From assembly GCA_020852715.1 (NCBI GenBank), contig JADZAE010000082.1, positions 1-64,000 of the forward strand: a stretch of 64,000 nucleotides of DNA, read 5' to 3'. Positions 53,455-63,742 of this stretch are shown in pieces; the first letter of the stretch is position 1; every line of letters starts with the position of its first letter. The notes under the pieces are model-generated. The model worked only from the letters and a program-made list of their open reading frames with translations, made no database searches and was not told the DNA's origin. Origin of the DNA: Deltaproteobacteria bacterium. GTDB lineage: Bacteria; Bdellovibrionota_C; UBA2361; SZUA-149; JADZAE01. Both the position numbers and the translations under genes were made by a program.

Positions 53455-53652
53455 GGCTCCCTTTACACATACCAATATTTATTGTGATAAAAAAGGGGCT
53501 TTGATGGGCAAACTGCCCTTGATTTAGAGAAGAGTTTTAAAAGCAACTTCTTTCAAATCTTTAGCACCTATCTGCTACTTATTTACATCAAATAACCTGT
53601 ATCTTCCTGCTCTCTTAGATAAAAATTAATCGGGATTTTTAAAAAGGTTACT

Positions 53653-55218
53653 ATGTTCAGTCTAAAAACTCTCAAAGCAAAATTTGCCTTTATCTTTGGA
53701 ATTCTTTTAATCGCAATATTTTCCGGTATTGGATTCACTCTTTACACAGTCTCCACGCAAGAAGGCGACGCACAAATTATTAATGTTTCTGGTCGTCAGC
53801 GAATGCTTAGCCAGAAAATAACTAAAGAACTATTCGCCTTACATGTTTTTGAAGATACTCAGACTGCTGCCTTCTATAAAGATAGCGTTACTAAAACAAT
53901 GCAACTTTTCTCTGACTCACTTGATGCCTTAATTAATGGCAATAGGGACATGAATATCAGTGCAACAAAAGATAAAACGGCGGCTGATCTACTCAGTTCA
54001 GTTAAAACACGTTGGCAAACTTTTGAGGAAAAAGCTCGTTATGTGCTGGCAGCTAAAGATCAACAGACAGAAGAATTTCGAAATGCTTTACAGTATCTAC
54101 ATGCAAACAACGAGTTGAGTCTAAAGGAAATGAATGAAGCTGTTAAACGTTACGAAGCAATCGCTAAAGAGAAAATAGAGAAACTCACTATCACCCTTTA
54201 TGTGATCATAATAATTTCCTTAGTAATTGTTATTTTTGGCTGGGTTATTATCGAAAACAATATCATTACACCTCTTGGGGCAATTAAAGAGATTATTCAA
54301 GCCATAGGGGAAAAACAGTTCAACAAAACCTTAGCAATGACACCGGCTATTTTGGCAACACACGAAATGGAGCAAATGGGAAAGGCGCTCAATGAGACGA
54401 TTATCGCTATGCAAAAAGCTTTCCATTCAATAATAGATAATGCCGCCCAGCTGAGTAACTCGGCTAAAGAAATGAATGATATTTCGCAAAATATTAGCAC
54501 CAATGCCGAAGAAACTTCGGCACAGGTTGGCGTTGTTTCCTCTGCAACCGAAGAAATAAATGTCAGTATTTCGGCAGTGGCAACGGCTGCCGAGGAAATG
54601 TCCGCAGCGGCCGGAGAAATTGCCAGCAGTGCCCAAATAGCTGCTCAAACATCCAAAGATGCAGTGGTAAAAGCAGAAGCTACAAACTCCGCTGTTAACC
54701 ATTTGGGCGAGAGCAGTGATGAGATTGGAAATGTTATTAAATTCATCAATTCCATAGCTGAACAAACTAATCTCTTAGCATTAAATGCAACAATTGAAGC
54801 AGCACGTGCCGGAGAAGCAGGAAAAGGATTTGCCGTTGTGGCTAATGAAGTTAAAGAATTAGCTAAGCAGACAGGCAAAGCAACTGAAGATATCTCTCAG
54901 CAGATTCAGTCAATTCAACTAAACACAACAAAAGCAATTTCAGCGATCAAAGAGTTTAGCGGCATCATTGAGAACATCAATAATATTTCTCAGACCATTG
55001 CCAGTGCCGTAGAAGAGCAAAGTGTAACAACCAATGAAATTACCAGAAGCGTAACGGAAGCAGCAACTGGCAGTAATGAAATTGCCGGCAATATCATGAG
55101 CGTAGCAGAAGCCGCTTTAAGTACCGCCCAAGCTACAAGTAAATCGTTAGAAACGGCCCATAATGTTTCCACGATGGCTAATGAGCTACGCAAATTGATA
55201 GGACAATTTAAGTTCTAA
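53653..55218 (+). CDS. Methyl-accepting chemotaxis protein with PilJ-type sensor domain
   Basis: A 521-aa chemoreceptor. Membrane helix 1 (about residues 12-32) and helix 2 (about 183-203) enclose a periplasmic PilJ/NarX-like domain starting [21 protein letters not shown]-like region follows, then the signalling hairpin [20 protein letters not shown] and [20 protein letters not shown]. No CheR-docking pentapeptide is at the end (RKLIGQFKF). It is transcribed alone and would signal through CheW/CheA to the flagellum or to type IV pili. The broken cheW gene lies 5.6 kb away. Confidence 0.93.
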   Translation: MFSLKTLKAKFAFIFGILLIAIFSGIGFTLYTVSTQEGDAQIINVSGRQRMLSQKITKELFALHVFEDTQTAAFYKDSVTKTMQLFSDSLDALINGNRDMNISATKDKTAADLLSSVKTRWQTFEEKARYVLAAKDQQTEEFRNALQYLHANNELSLKEMNEAVKRYEAIAKEKIEKLTITLYVIIIISLVIVIFGWVIIENNIITPLGAIKEIIQAIGEKQFNKTLAMTPAILATHEMEQMGKALNETIIAMQKAFHSIIDNAAQLSNSAKEMNDISQNISTNAEETSAQVGVVSSATEEINVSISAVATAAEEMSAAAGEIASSAQIAAQTSKDAVVKAEATNSAVNHLGESSDEIGNVIKFINSIAEQTNLLALNATIEAARAGEAGKGFAVVANEVKELAKQTGKATEDISQQIQSIQLNTTKAISAIKEFSGIIENINNISQTIASAVEEQSVTTNEITRSVTEAATGSNEIAGNIMSVAEAALSTAQATSKSLETAHNVSTMANELRKLIGQFKF

Positions 55219-55354
55219 TTCGGCTTAACAGTCTATGACGATTTTTTAACTCGACCCGCACCCTTACTTACGCCCCTTGACTAAGCGAGATTCCAACGAA
55301 AGAAAATGAAGCAATTGCTATTGCTTTTTCGTTTTTATTCCGATATAGAAACAA

Positions 55355-55383
55355 ACTAGAAATATATATTTTCGTATGCTAGT
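55355..55383. promoter_or_regulatory. Imperfect palindrome upstream of imuA
   Basis: ACTAG (55355-55359) and CTAGT (55379-55383) flank GAAATATATATTTTC, itself nearly symmetric. An operator for the damage-inducible cassette would be expected about here. It does not match the LexA boxes I know (enterobacterial or Bacillus type), so this is only a candidate. Confidence 0.2.
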
Positions 55384-55425
55384 ATTATTAGTTATTTCAA
55401 TATCTTATATTCTATAAACTTTGCT

Positions 55426-56211
55426 ATGAGCGAGAAATTAAGTATTCCAAGTATTTATCAACTCATTGAACAAGGAAAGGTTTGGCCGGCTAGTCAATAT
55501 TCTCTTGCTGCTAATATTCCCTATCCAGACTCCCCCCTGCACTTTTTACAACGAGGAAATCTGCATCAATGGACTTGCTCGATTGATGAATTAATTAAAC
55601 ACCGCATTTGGGTTCCGCCTCTTTATGTGCTGACCCATTTTATTTTTAAGCTTTTGGCGCAACATATTCAAAGTGCAGAAATTGCGCCTTCAATTTTTTG
55701 GATAGGAAGGAAACTCTGGCCTTCTCCTTATTTGTTGGGACAAGCACAGCTTACCTTCCAAATTCCTCTTTCTCGCTGGCAATGGGATAAAAATTGTTTC
55801 TTTCTTGATCTCCGCCATCCACAAGAAAGATTACTTGCCACCTGTTACACGCTACGCAATCAAAACGTTTTTGCTGTTGTTTGTGATGGGACAAATTTTA
55901 ATTTCAAGGATTCAAGAAAACTACAATTAGCCGTTAAAACCGGAAAGGAATTGGGAATAATTGTCAAGTCGCCTGCTCAATTCTTGCTACCAACTATTGC
56001 CTCCACTAAATGGGAAGTGTCCCCTAAGATTAACAATGAAGAAATTTTTGCCTGGAAAATAACTTTGTCTAAAGCTCCGGGGCTTACAGCCCCGCTAATG
56101 TGGCAGCTGATATCTAACTACTATGAAGAAAATTCTTTCCATATTCGTCCCCTCGTTACTAGCAGACATGAAGAGGAGAAATCAGCAGAAAAACAACAAG
56201 CCTCTGCCTGA
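55426..56211 (+). CDS. imuA: ImuA-like SOS mutagenesis accessory protein
   Basis: A 261-aa protein in the position and size of ImuA, a RecA/SulA-related helper of translesion synthesis. Sequence support is modest: a RecA-like core with FWIGRKLWPSPYLLGQAQLT and VFAVVCDGTNFNFKDSRKLQ, without an obvious Walker A. Its 3' end overlaps imuB by 89 nt. With imuB and dnaE2 it forms the mutasome cassette found in many bacteria lacking umuDC. The call leans on context. Confidence 0.75.
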   Translation: MSEKLSIPSIYQLIEQGKVWPASQYSLAANIPYPDSPLHFLQRGNLHQWTCSIDELIKHRIWVPPLYVLTHFIFKLLAQHIQSAEIAPSIFWIGRKLWPSPYLLGQAQLTFQIPLSRWQWDKNCFFLDLRHPQERLLATCYTLRNQNVFAVVCDGTNFNFKDSRKLQLAVKTGKELGIIVKSPAQFLLPTIASTKWEVSPKINNEEIFAWKITLSKAPGLTAPLMWQLISNYYEENSFHIRPLVTSRHEEEKSAEKQQASA

Positions 56212-57667
56212 GAGTTTCTTTCTATTTCATGCTACGATTAAAAATGAGGAGATTGTTTTTCGCTACTCCGGCGAAGCGCGCCGCTATGGTATCTTTGCCG
56301 GTATGCCGCTAAGTCAGGCTTTATCTAGACTACCATCAGCACAATGTTTTAAGTTTGAACAAGAATTAGAAGAAAAGCTTCTCACCCGGCTGGCCTTATG
56401 GGCCAATAAGTTTTCTCCGTTGGTCTATTTCAACCGCCAGGAATATCGGGAGAATATTTTAGATATAAGATATTCGGGTATCGTTATCGATATCGGTGGT
56501 AGTTTATATCTTTTTGGCGGAGAACAGGCCTTACTGGATAAGGTTATTTCCGAACTACAATCATTTTCTCTGAGTGTGCGAATAGCCATTGCGCCTACTT
56601 ATGCGGCTGCTTGGGCACTCGCACGCTATGGCCAATTTTCACCGCTGATTTGCGAAGCAAATAATTTGTCAGCACTTTTATTAAGACTGCCACTTAGCGC
56701 CTTACGCATTGATCATCAACTAGAAACAGCACTCAAAGAGGTAAATATTAAATACATTGGTGAGTTAGTTAAAATACCAAAAGAACAGTTACTCATTCGC
56801 TTTGGTCCACAAGTATTAACAAAACTTGAACAGTTATTTTCTTTTAGCGAGCCACAAGAATCTCTTTGTCCGCAAGAATTTTTTTGCACCAAACAGTCAC
56901 TAGAGCATCCGCTTAAAGATAAGTCGGCATTAGAACGCTATACCGCTCTTTCTCTCGATGAGCTAATTGATGAAAAACTACCTGCATATTTAGCGATCGC
57001 CAAACTTGAGCTTATTTTTACTGGCATTAATCGCCAGAAATTTACCAAAACTTTGCTGCTAACCGCGCCATCACGTAATAAAACTCATCTTCTTGCTTTG
57101 ATTCGTATAGCCATTGAGAATGTTTCCTTCTCTACTGCTATTGAAAATATAGAACTAATTGTCCGATAAAATACCCATGCCTTATCTTCTCATCAACAGC
57201 TTTTTGAAAAAAACATCTCTCTCCAGCAAGAACAGACACAATTGCTAGATCTGATGACTGAAACTTTTTCTAGACAAAATATTTCTTGCCTAGAAATGGT
57301 CCCTGCTTACCTGCCGGAAAAAGCCGTAAAATATCGACCTTTTTCTTTGTCTCAAACAAAATCAGCGGCAACGTTAACCAGTGAGCTATTTAGACCTTCC
57401 TTATTTTTTGAACGGCCGGAAGAAATTTCTACTGTTTCTTTACTGCCGGACTGCCCTCCTTATTTGGTAAATTGGCAAGGACAGCGCTATCAGATTGAGC
57501 AGGCTTTGGGACCCGAACGATTAGGTAAAGAATGGTGGGCAGAAGAATATTCCAGTGACCTTTTTGATCGTGATTACTTCTCTCTCCGCCTCCCCTCCGG
57601 TGCTTGGATTTGGGTATATCGGGAAAACAACCAAGGGAAATGGTTCATTCAGGGTATTTGGGCATGA
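56123..57667 (+). pseudogene. imuB: ImuB (Y-family polymerase-like) gene interrupted by a single in-frame stop
   Basis: Residues 1-348 are the Y-family polymerase-like part (GIFAGMPLSQALSRLPSAQC, VIDIGGSLYLFGGEQALLDK, IAPTYAAAWALARYG and the helix-hairpin KYIGELVKIPKEQLLIRFG). A TAA at 57167-57169 stops it. Without a change of frame the reading goes on to 57667 with the ImuB C-terminal pattern (PERLGKEWWAEEYSSDLFDR, DYFSLRLPSGAWIWVYREN, WFIQGIWA). The catalytic carboxylates of active Y-family enzymes are not conserved, as usual in ImuB. The truncated form would lose the C-terminal region thought to contact partners. The 3' end overlaps dnaE2 by ATGA. Read-through or a sequencing error is possible. 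Confidence 0.85.
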
Positions 57668-60600
57668 ACAACAGTAGAGATTTTTTCATGCATACCCCTT
57701 ATGTTGAGCTACAAACAAAATCTAACTATTCTTTTCTCTATGGTGCAAGTTATCCCGAAGAACTGATTAAAGCAGCAGCAAAACTTGGCTATCCTGCTGT
57801 CGCTTTAACCGACCACTGCACGCTAAGCGGTATCGTGCGCGCACATGCAGCCGCAAAAGAAGAACAAATTCGTCTTATTGTTGGCAATCATATCACTCTT
57901 TCCGAGAATACTGACCCTCAACTAAACTTATTGCTCTATCCTTATTCTTTAACCGGATATAACAATCTTTGTCTCTTGCTTACAGAAGGTAAACGAAGAA
58001 CAACAAAGGGGCAGTGTTTACTTGGGGTTGAAGACTTAGCTCGATTTTATAAAGATTGGATCATTATAGCTTGCATCGATAAGTTTACCGAAAACAAATT
58101 ATCTGCTGATCTAAAGAAAATACAAAATCTTACGGAGAATCATCATTTATATATAAGAATTACACGTCATTACCATAGCTTTGAGGCAAGGTTACTCCAT
58201 CAAATTACAAGATGCAGTCAGCTATTGGATATCCCGCTGATCGCCTGCAACGATGTACTCTATCATTCTGCACAAAGAAAACAGCTACAAGATGTTTTAA
58301 CCTGTATCCGCCATAAAACAAAATTATCTCAGGCCGGATTTCTATTAGCAGCCAATGCGGAGAGACATTTAAAAACGCCTATGGAAATGCAACGTTTGTT
58401 TCGCGCCTATCCACAAGCACTAAAAAATACTTTATCGGTCAGCGAAATGACCAGTAGCTTTTCCCTCGATCAACTTAAATACGATTACCCCCATGAAATT
58501 TGCCCAAATAATCTAGCTCCTCAGGATTATCTTAAAACGCTGGCAGATCAAGGTCTAAATGAACGTTATCCGGGAGGAATACCGACAAAAGTAAAAACTC
58601 AAGTGGCTCACGAGCTTGCTGTAATAAAAGAACTGGATTATGCCAAATATTTTCTAACCGTTTATGATCTAGTCAGTTTTGCTCGTAAAAATGGAATTCT
58701 CTGCCAGGGCCGCGGGGCAGCAGCCAATTCCGCTGTTTGCTATGTATTAGGTATCACTGCAGTTGATCCAGATAAAATAAATTTACTTTTCGAAAGATTT
58801 ATTTCAAAAGAGCGTAATGAACCACCGGATATTGACCTGGATTTTGAGCACGAAAGACGGGAAGAAGTCATCCAGTATCTTTATCACAAATATGGCCGTG
58901 ACCGGGCTGCATTGGTCTGTGAAGTCATCACTTATAGGACGAGAAGCGCCTTTCGTGAGGTAGGAAAAGTTTTTGGTCTGTCACCCTCTTTGATCGCCAA
59001 GCTCCTAAAAGCGGTGAGGCTTTATCGTAATCACTTGGATCAGTCTGGCCAGAATAAAGATAAAACTGCCTGGCAAAATATCCTCAAGACTCATGGCTTT
59101 AATTCTTATGATACTTCAATTAAGCAAATTATTAAGCTTAGCTTGTCCATAAAAGGATTCCCAAGACATTTATCACAGCACGTGGGTGGCTTTGTTTTAT
59201 CTGAACAAAAACTATCGGCACTCGTTCCGATAGAAAATGCCGCCATGGAAAACCGCTCAGTAATGGAATGGGATAAAAATGATATTGACTATTTAGGTAT
59301 TCTAAAAATCGATGTTTTAGCCTTAGGCATGCTTACCGCGATCAGGAAAAGTCTCGCTTTGATTAATAATCAACATGGTAGCTGGCCTCAGTGGTCGCAT
59401 CAACAGCTACTATTGCATAATATTCCCCCCGAAGATGCTAATGTCTATCAAATGATTTCTCGTGCAGACACAATGGGTGTTTTTCAAATTGAATCACGAG
59501 CGCAAATGAGCATGTTACCTCGTCTTAGACCATCTTGCTTTTACGATTTAGTTATTGAAGTGGCTATTGTCCGACCTGGACCTATCCAAGGTGGCATTAT
59601 CCACCCCTATCTCAGAAGACGTAATGGCGAGGAGCAGATCACTTATCCGGATAACAAAATAAAAAGTTTTTTAGAAAGCACTTTGGGTGTTCCTATTTTT
59701 CAGGAACAAATAATGCAGTTAGCCATTGTTGGAGCAGAATTTACCGCTGGCGAAGCAGACCAACTACGTCGCGCGCTGGGGAATTGGAAGCGTAATAAAA
59801 ATTTAGTTCGAACGTTTGGCAAAAAATTATTTCTGGGTATGAAAAACAACGGTTATCCATTGCTTTTTATCAAACAATGTCTTGGCCAAATCAAAGGTTT
59901 TGCTGAATATGGTTTTCCACAATCACATGCGGCATCTTTTGCGTTGCTAGTTTACGTCTCTGCCTGGCTCAAATGCCATCACCCGGCCTCTTTTGGCGTA
60001 GGCTTACTTAATAGCCAACCTATGGGCTTTTATCAGCCCGCACAAATTGTCAGTGATTTAAAAACTCATGGAGTTAAAGTGCTACCGATCGATGTTTTGG
60101 CCAGCAATTGGGATTGCACGCTAGAGAAAAGTAATGAGATTCGTTTAGGGCTACGTTTAGTAAAAGGGCTAAGCAAAAAAGACGCAGAATTAATCGTTAG
60201 TTGTCGCCATGAAGTTTTCCCTTCTTCGCTAGAGGCATTGTGGCGCAAATCAGGAGTTAGCACTCATGGATTACGCTGTTTGGCTCAAGCTGATGCTTTT
60301 TGTTCTTTAGGTTATAGCCGTCAAGCGGCTCTCTGGAAAATTAGATCATTTAAAAATAAACCCCTTCCCCTTCTAGAAACATTAGCCGAAGATGAGCAAA
60401 TAAGCTCTCTTCCTCAAATAAGTGAAAGCCTAGATATCCTCTGGGATTACCAATCTTTTGGCTTATCTTTAAAAGGTCATCCTTTAGAACTTTTACGTGC
60501 ACAATTAAACACCAATAATGTGCTAACAATATCAGAGGCAAAAACAAATGTACCCCACGGCGAAACTATAATTGTTGGGGGCTTGGTTATCGTACGTCAA

Positions 60601-60843
60601 CAGCCTTATACGGCAAAGGGAACTGTGTTTTTTACGTTAGAAGATGAGACAGGGATTTTGAATTTGGTAATAAAGCAAAGGTGGTTTCAAGAATTAAACA
60701 ACACCCTCAACGAAAACAACTTGATATTATTTCGCGGACAATTACAAAAATCAAATAATGTTATCACATTATCGATTGATGACGCCCTGGGTATTGATCA
60801 CATCTTTAACCGCCTTACGCATGTTTCCCGCGACTTCTACTAG
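57664..60843 (+). CDS. dnaE2: Error-prone DNA polymerase III alpha subunit DnaE2
   Basis: A 1059-aa C-family polymerase, taken from the ATG at 57664, which overlaps the imuB stop (ATGA). An N-terminal PHP domain (YVELQTKSNYSFLYGASYPE, ALTDHCTLSGIVRAH), the palm aspartates in EPPDIDLDFEHERREEVI, GRGAAANSAVCYVLGIT, VIVRPGPIQGG-like (AIVRPGPIQGGIIHPYLRRR), and a C-terminal OB fold (VIVRQQPYTAKGTVFFTLED) are visible. DnaE2 lacks the tau/beta-interacting tail of DnaE1 and is about 100 residues shorter. It performs lesion bypass with ImuA and ImuB. The gene appears intact although imuB is interrupted. Confidence 0.93.
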   Translation: MNNSRDFFMHTPYVELQTKSNYSFLYGASYPEELIKAAAKLGYPAVALTDHCTLSGIVRAHAAAKEEQIRLIVGNHITLSENTDPQLNLLLYPYSLTGYNNLCLLLTEGKRRTTKGQCLLGVEDLARFYKDWIIIACIDKFTENKLSADLKKIQNLTENHHLYIRITRHYHSFEARLLHQITRCSQLLDIPLIACNDVLYHSAQRKQLQDVLTCIRHKTKLSQAGFLLAANAERHLKTPMEMQRLFRAYPQALKNTLSVSEMTSSFSLDQLKYDYPHEICPNNLAPQDYLKTLADQGLNERYPGGIPTKVKTQVAHELAVIKELDYAKYFLTVYDLVSFARKNGILCQGRGAAANSAVCYVLGITAVDPDKINLLFERFISKERNEPPDIDLDFEHERREEVIQYLYHKYGRDRAALVCEVITYRTRSAFREVGKVFGLSPSLIAKLLKAVRLYRNHLDQSGQNKDKTAWQNILKTHGFNSYDTSIKQIIKLSLSIKGFPRHLSQHVGGFVLSEQKLSALVPIENAAMENRSVMEWDKNDIDYLGILKIDVLALGMLTAIRKSLALINNQHGSWPQWSHQQLLLHNIPPEDANVYQMISRADTMGVFQIESRAQMSMLPRLRPSCFYDLVIEVAIVRPGPIQGGIIHPYLRRRNGEEQITYPDNKIKSFLESTLGVPIFQEQIMQLAIVGAEFTAGEADQLRRALGNWKRNKNLVRTFGKKLFLGMKNNGYPLLFIKQCLGQIKGFAEYGFPQSHAASFALLVYVSAWLKCHHPASFGVGLLNSQPMGFYQPAQIVSDLKTHGVKVLPIDVLASNWDCTLEKSNEIRLGLRLVKGLSKKDAELIVSCRHEVFPSSLEALWRKSGVSTHGLRCLAQADAFCSLGYSRQAALWKIRSFKNKPLPLLETLAEDEQISSLPQISESLDILWDYQSFGLSLKGHPLELLRAQLNTNNVLTISEAKTNVPHGETIIVGGLVIVRQQPYTAKGTVFFTLEDETGILNLVIKQRWFQELNNTLNENNLILFRGQLQKSNNVITLSIDDALGIDHIFNRLTHVSRDFY

Positions 60844-60857
60844 TCTAACGGAAAGTA

Positions 60858-61392
60858 TTACTCGATTGTAGCACCAGTACTTTCGATCAACACGGTAGAG
60901 GAACTGGCAAGTGTTTTATTAATGTTGATAAGGATAACAACGCTATCCTGAGTTTTACCCATACTAAGAATAAAGCTAGTATCTAGGTTCGAGCCGTAGT
61001 CTGGAGTCAGTTCGATATCGGCATTATCAAACTGTAATACTTCAAGTAATGTATCGACAGCAACGCCAACAGAAATATCGCAACCATCAACTTCGGCATT
61101 AACAACGATAAAACATGTTTTATCGTCATAAGACTTTTCTGGTAAACGGAGCGTCATGCGTGAATCTATCACTGGAATGATTTTACCACGCAAATTAATA
61201 ACGCCTTTCAAATAATCCGGACTCTTAGGTACGTGTGTTATCTTAATGGCCCCCAATGATTTTCTGAACTTTTAAAATCTCAAGTCCATATCTCTCATTA
61301 GCTAAGGCGAAAGTTAGATATTTACCTGCCAATGATAATCCTTTACTACTTTCTACCTCTGTTTCGACTTTGGTATTAGACTTATTACTCAT
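60858..61392 (-). pseudogene. cheW: CheW-like coupling protein with a frameshift at a G5 tract
   Basis: A start ATG at 61392 (ribosome-binding site AGGAAATC) opens a frame ending KYLTFALANERYGLEILKVQ and KIIGGH before a stop. Adding one base in the run of five G (plus-strand C at 61250-61254) restores reading into GAIKITHVPKSPDYLKGVIN, LRGKIIPVIDSRMTLRLPEK and the rest of a normal CheW domain to 60858. So this is a CheW of about 178 aa split by a one-base loss. The homopolymer suggests slippage: a recent mutation, phase variation, or an assembly error. CheW couples chemoreceptors to CheA. Confidence 0.88.
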
Positions 61393-61864
61393 GATTTCCT
61401 CTTTATTTTACTCTTCCCAACAACAACGGTAACCGTTCACGACTTTTACTAAGTTTCTATTCAAATGTCTCCAGAGGGGGCAAGTTTTGCGAAGCAAAAC
61501 TATGGGGGGACGAAGACTAAGCCTTCACAAGATTAGTCGTTTCCGATTAGGAAACGTCAATAAATAATTGTGAATGTTCATATTTGTAATACTTCCGGAA
61601 CGCTATTAGTAATAATCCGTGAAGGCTTCCCAACAATGACTTAAGCTTATTACAGTAATAGAATAAATGCTCTTGGCATTTTCTCATGATGCCCCTTTCG
61701 GCGCTTTAGTCACTCATCTAAACATTTAAAGCTGTTTTGCACGTATTTTCCGTACATCTCGTTTTCTCTGCTTAACTATCGATAATTAATGCTTTAATAA
61801 CAGACGATTTTCCAAGGAGATCTTCGCTACTATGGGGTCAATAGCTTTATTTTGTGAAGGAAGG
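61393..61864. other. 472-bp intergenic region mostly filled by repeat module 1
   Basis: This region lies upstream of cheW and holds the structured repeat at 61436-61628. The remaining part (61629-61864) is AT-rich and shows no gene and no clear promoter pair. Confidence 0.35.
61436..61628. repeat. Structured dispersed repeat, module 1 copy C
   Basis: About 193 bp matching 7081-7269. The inverted arms AGTTTTGC/GCAAAACT, CGTTTCC/GGAAACG and the closing pair AAGCCTTCAC (61519-61528) with GTGAAGGCTT (61619-61628) are all kept. The outer stem of the first hairpin is GTCTCC/GGGGAC here against CCCCC/GGGGG at 7 kb: different sequence, still paired. The inner 50 bases before the closing arm are unrelated in the two copies. 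Terminal IS50-like repeats are absent at this copy. Confidence 0.7.
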
Positions 61865-62908
61865 CTAGCCCAGCTTCTTATTAACCTTTTTTTTATACAA
61901 AACCTGAGCATAGGTACGCAAATCACTGATTAAGTCATACTCGTCTATAATCTCTTTCCCCACTATCTCTTCAATCACATCCTCAAGTGTTACAATACCG
62001 GCAAAACCTGCATGTTCATCGACAACACTACAAATTGCTTCTCTATTTTCAAACATTTGCAAAAGCAGTTTATCTAAGCGCATCTGCTCCGGTACAGTAT
62101 TAATCTTGCGTAAGTAATGATTAATCGTATTTTCCTCCTCCCCTCGCAAATAGGCACGATAAATATCACGCTGAATAACATAGCCAATTATCTGTTCGGG
62201 ATCATCTTCGGCACAAATCGGCACTCGCGAATAATTCCACTCGACTATACTACTGCGAATATTTTTTAATTTTATTTCCTCAGATAAGCGAAAGACAACA
62301 ACGCGCGGTGTCAAAATATCTTTAACTGTTCGGTGATCCAAGCCAATAACATTTTGTATTACTGAGCCCTGCAAATGATCTAAAACTCCTTCTTCGGTGC
62401 CAATTTGAGTGAGAGAAATAAACTCATGATCAGATAAACTTAAATCTTGTTCTTTGCCTTTAAGAAAAAGTGCGACCCAGTCAGCTATCTTAATTAATGG
62501 ATAAAGAAAAATAATTATCCACTTTAACGGGTAAACCATGGTAAAAGCAATCTGCCGATTATAAATATTACCGATATTTTTTGGTAAAATTTCACTCAGA
62601 AATAGAACAGCACAAGTATAAATTAGTGAAAACATCCAAAGCGCATCAGCCCCGTAGAGCGATGTAACTATAGCGCCACTCATTGCCGCTCCGATGGTAT
62701 GCGCTAAAGTATTAAGAATGAGAATAGCAGCAATGGGATGGGCTAGGCTTTCTTTATAGCTAAGCAAAATCTTACCAATCTTACTACCATTATCAGCATG
62801 ATATTTTGCATGGGCGACCGGCACAGCAAAAAGAGCGGCCTCCATTAAAGAACAAAAAAATGAAATACTGATTGACCCGCAGATAGATATGACTAGCAGT
62901 GAAAACAT
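61865..62908 (-). CDS. DUF21/CBS-domain membrane protein (CNNM/HlyC-CorC-like)
   Basis: A 347-aa protein. The N-terminal DUF21 domain has three to four membrane helices (SISFFCSLMEAALFAVP, LNTLAHTIGAAMSGAIV, AVLFLSEILPKNIG). A CBS pair follows (VKDILTPRVVVFRL, VPICAEDDPEQIIGYVIQRD, GFAGIVTLEDVIEEIVGKEI). The C-terminal CorC/HlyC transporter-associated domain found in many relatives is missing, so it is the short type. Relatives transport or sense Mg2+/Co2+. It lies 3 bp after znuB and may belong to the metal transporter operon. Confidence 0.88.
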   Translation of the reverse strand: MFSLLVISICGSISISFFCSLMEAALFAVPVAHAKYHADNGSKIGKILLSYKESLAHPIAAILILNTLAHTIGAAMSGAIVTSLYGADALWMFSLIYTCAVLFLSEILPKNIGNIYNRQIAFTMVYPLKWIIIFLYPLIKIADWVALFLKGKEQDLSLSDHEFISLTQIGTEEGVLDHLQGSVIQNVIGLDHRTVKDILTPRVVVFRLSEEIKLKNIRSSIVEWNYSRVPICAEDDPEQIIGYVIQRDIYRAYLRGEEENTINHYLRKINTVPEQMRLDKLLLQMFENREAICSVVDEHAGFAGIVTLEDVIEEIVGKEIIDEYDLISDLRTYAQVLYKKKVNKKLG

Positions 62909-62911
62909 AAA

Positions 62912-63742
62912 CTACATTTTACGCCTCAACATTACCAATAAAGAAGAGAATACATAGGCCAGGGAAAGTAGCACTATTATTAGTGGGCCACTAGGTAAAT
63001 TTAAATTATCACCTGCTGCAAAAACGTAGGATAAATAAAGACCCAAAAGCATCACTACAGCTGCTATAATCGAAGAAAGAAACATCATTCCCGCTAATCC
63101 CTTGGTCCATTGTTTAGCAATGGTCGCGGGCAAAGTAAGTAAGGCAATTGTTAAAATTATCCCCACAACACGAATCAGCATAATAACCGCACAAGATGTC
63201 AAAAGTAAGACCACTAAAAACAATCTCGCTACCGGCACTCCGCTTATTTCACTAAATTCTTCATCGTAGCAAAAGCTAAGCAATTGTTTAAAGAGAATAG
63301 CCAAAATTGCTAAGACAAAAATATTTAACACGAGAACAAAAAAGATGTAATCTTCAGATACTAGCAAAATGCTGCCAAAAAGATAAGAATTCAAATCCGG
63401 AGCGTAGCGTGGAGTAAGCGCAATAAAAATTACACCGATAGCCATACCTAATGACCATATAATCGATACTAATGTTTCCACTGCGCGCTCGCCGAAACGA
63501 TAAGCAAGGCTCATCAGAAAGGAACAGAGCACTGAAAAACCAAAAGCCCCAACAATCGGAGAAAAACTAAAATAATGGGCACAACCTATGCCACCAAACA
63601 CAGCATGTGCCAGGCCACCCGAAAATGAGGACATGCGTTTAGCAATAATCAGCGAGCCAATTATGCCGCACGTTATGCTTGCCAGTAAACTGGCCAGAAT
63701 CGCCCGCTGTAAAAAAGGATATTGAAGAATATCTTCTATCAT
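62912..63742 (-). CDS. znuB: Metal ABC transporter permease (ZnuB/MntB family)
   Basis: A 276-aa membrane permease of the ABC-3 family with about eight membrane helices. Conserved segments: SLLIAKRMSSFSGGLAHAVFG-type motif (here beginning GSLIIAKRMSSFSGGLAHAV), FGERAVETLVSIIWSLGMAI, and the later VVGIILTIALLTLPATIAKQ. It would import Zn2+ (or Mn2+) together with the ATPase whose gene overlaps it by ATGA. The periplasmic binding protein is not visible in the window. Confidence 0.92.
   Translation of the reverse strand: MIEDILQYPFLQRAILASLLASITCGIIGSLIIAKRMSSFSGGLAHAVFGGIGCAHYFSFSPIVGAFGFSVLCSFLMSLAYRFGERAVETLVSIIWSLGMAIGVIFIALTPRYAPDLNSYLFGSILLVSEDYIFFVLVLNIFVLAILAILFKQLLSFCYDEEFSEISGVPVARLFLVVLLLTSCAVIMLIRVVGIILTIALLTLPATIAKQWTKGLAGMMFLSSIIAAVVMLLGLYLSYVFAAGDNLNLPSGPLIIVLLSLAYVFSSLLVMLRRKM

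Noticed and set aside
55219..55425. LexA/SOS box upstream of imuA
   Set aside because: No CTGT-N8-ACAG or GAAC-N4-GTTC site. A weak palindrome is listed as a low-confidence feature only.
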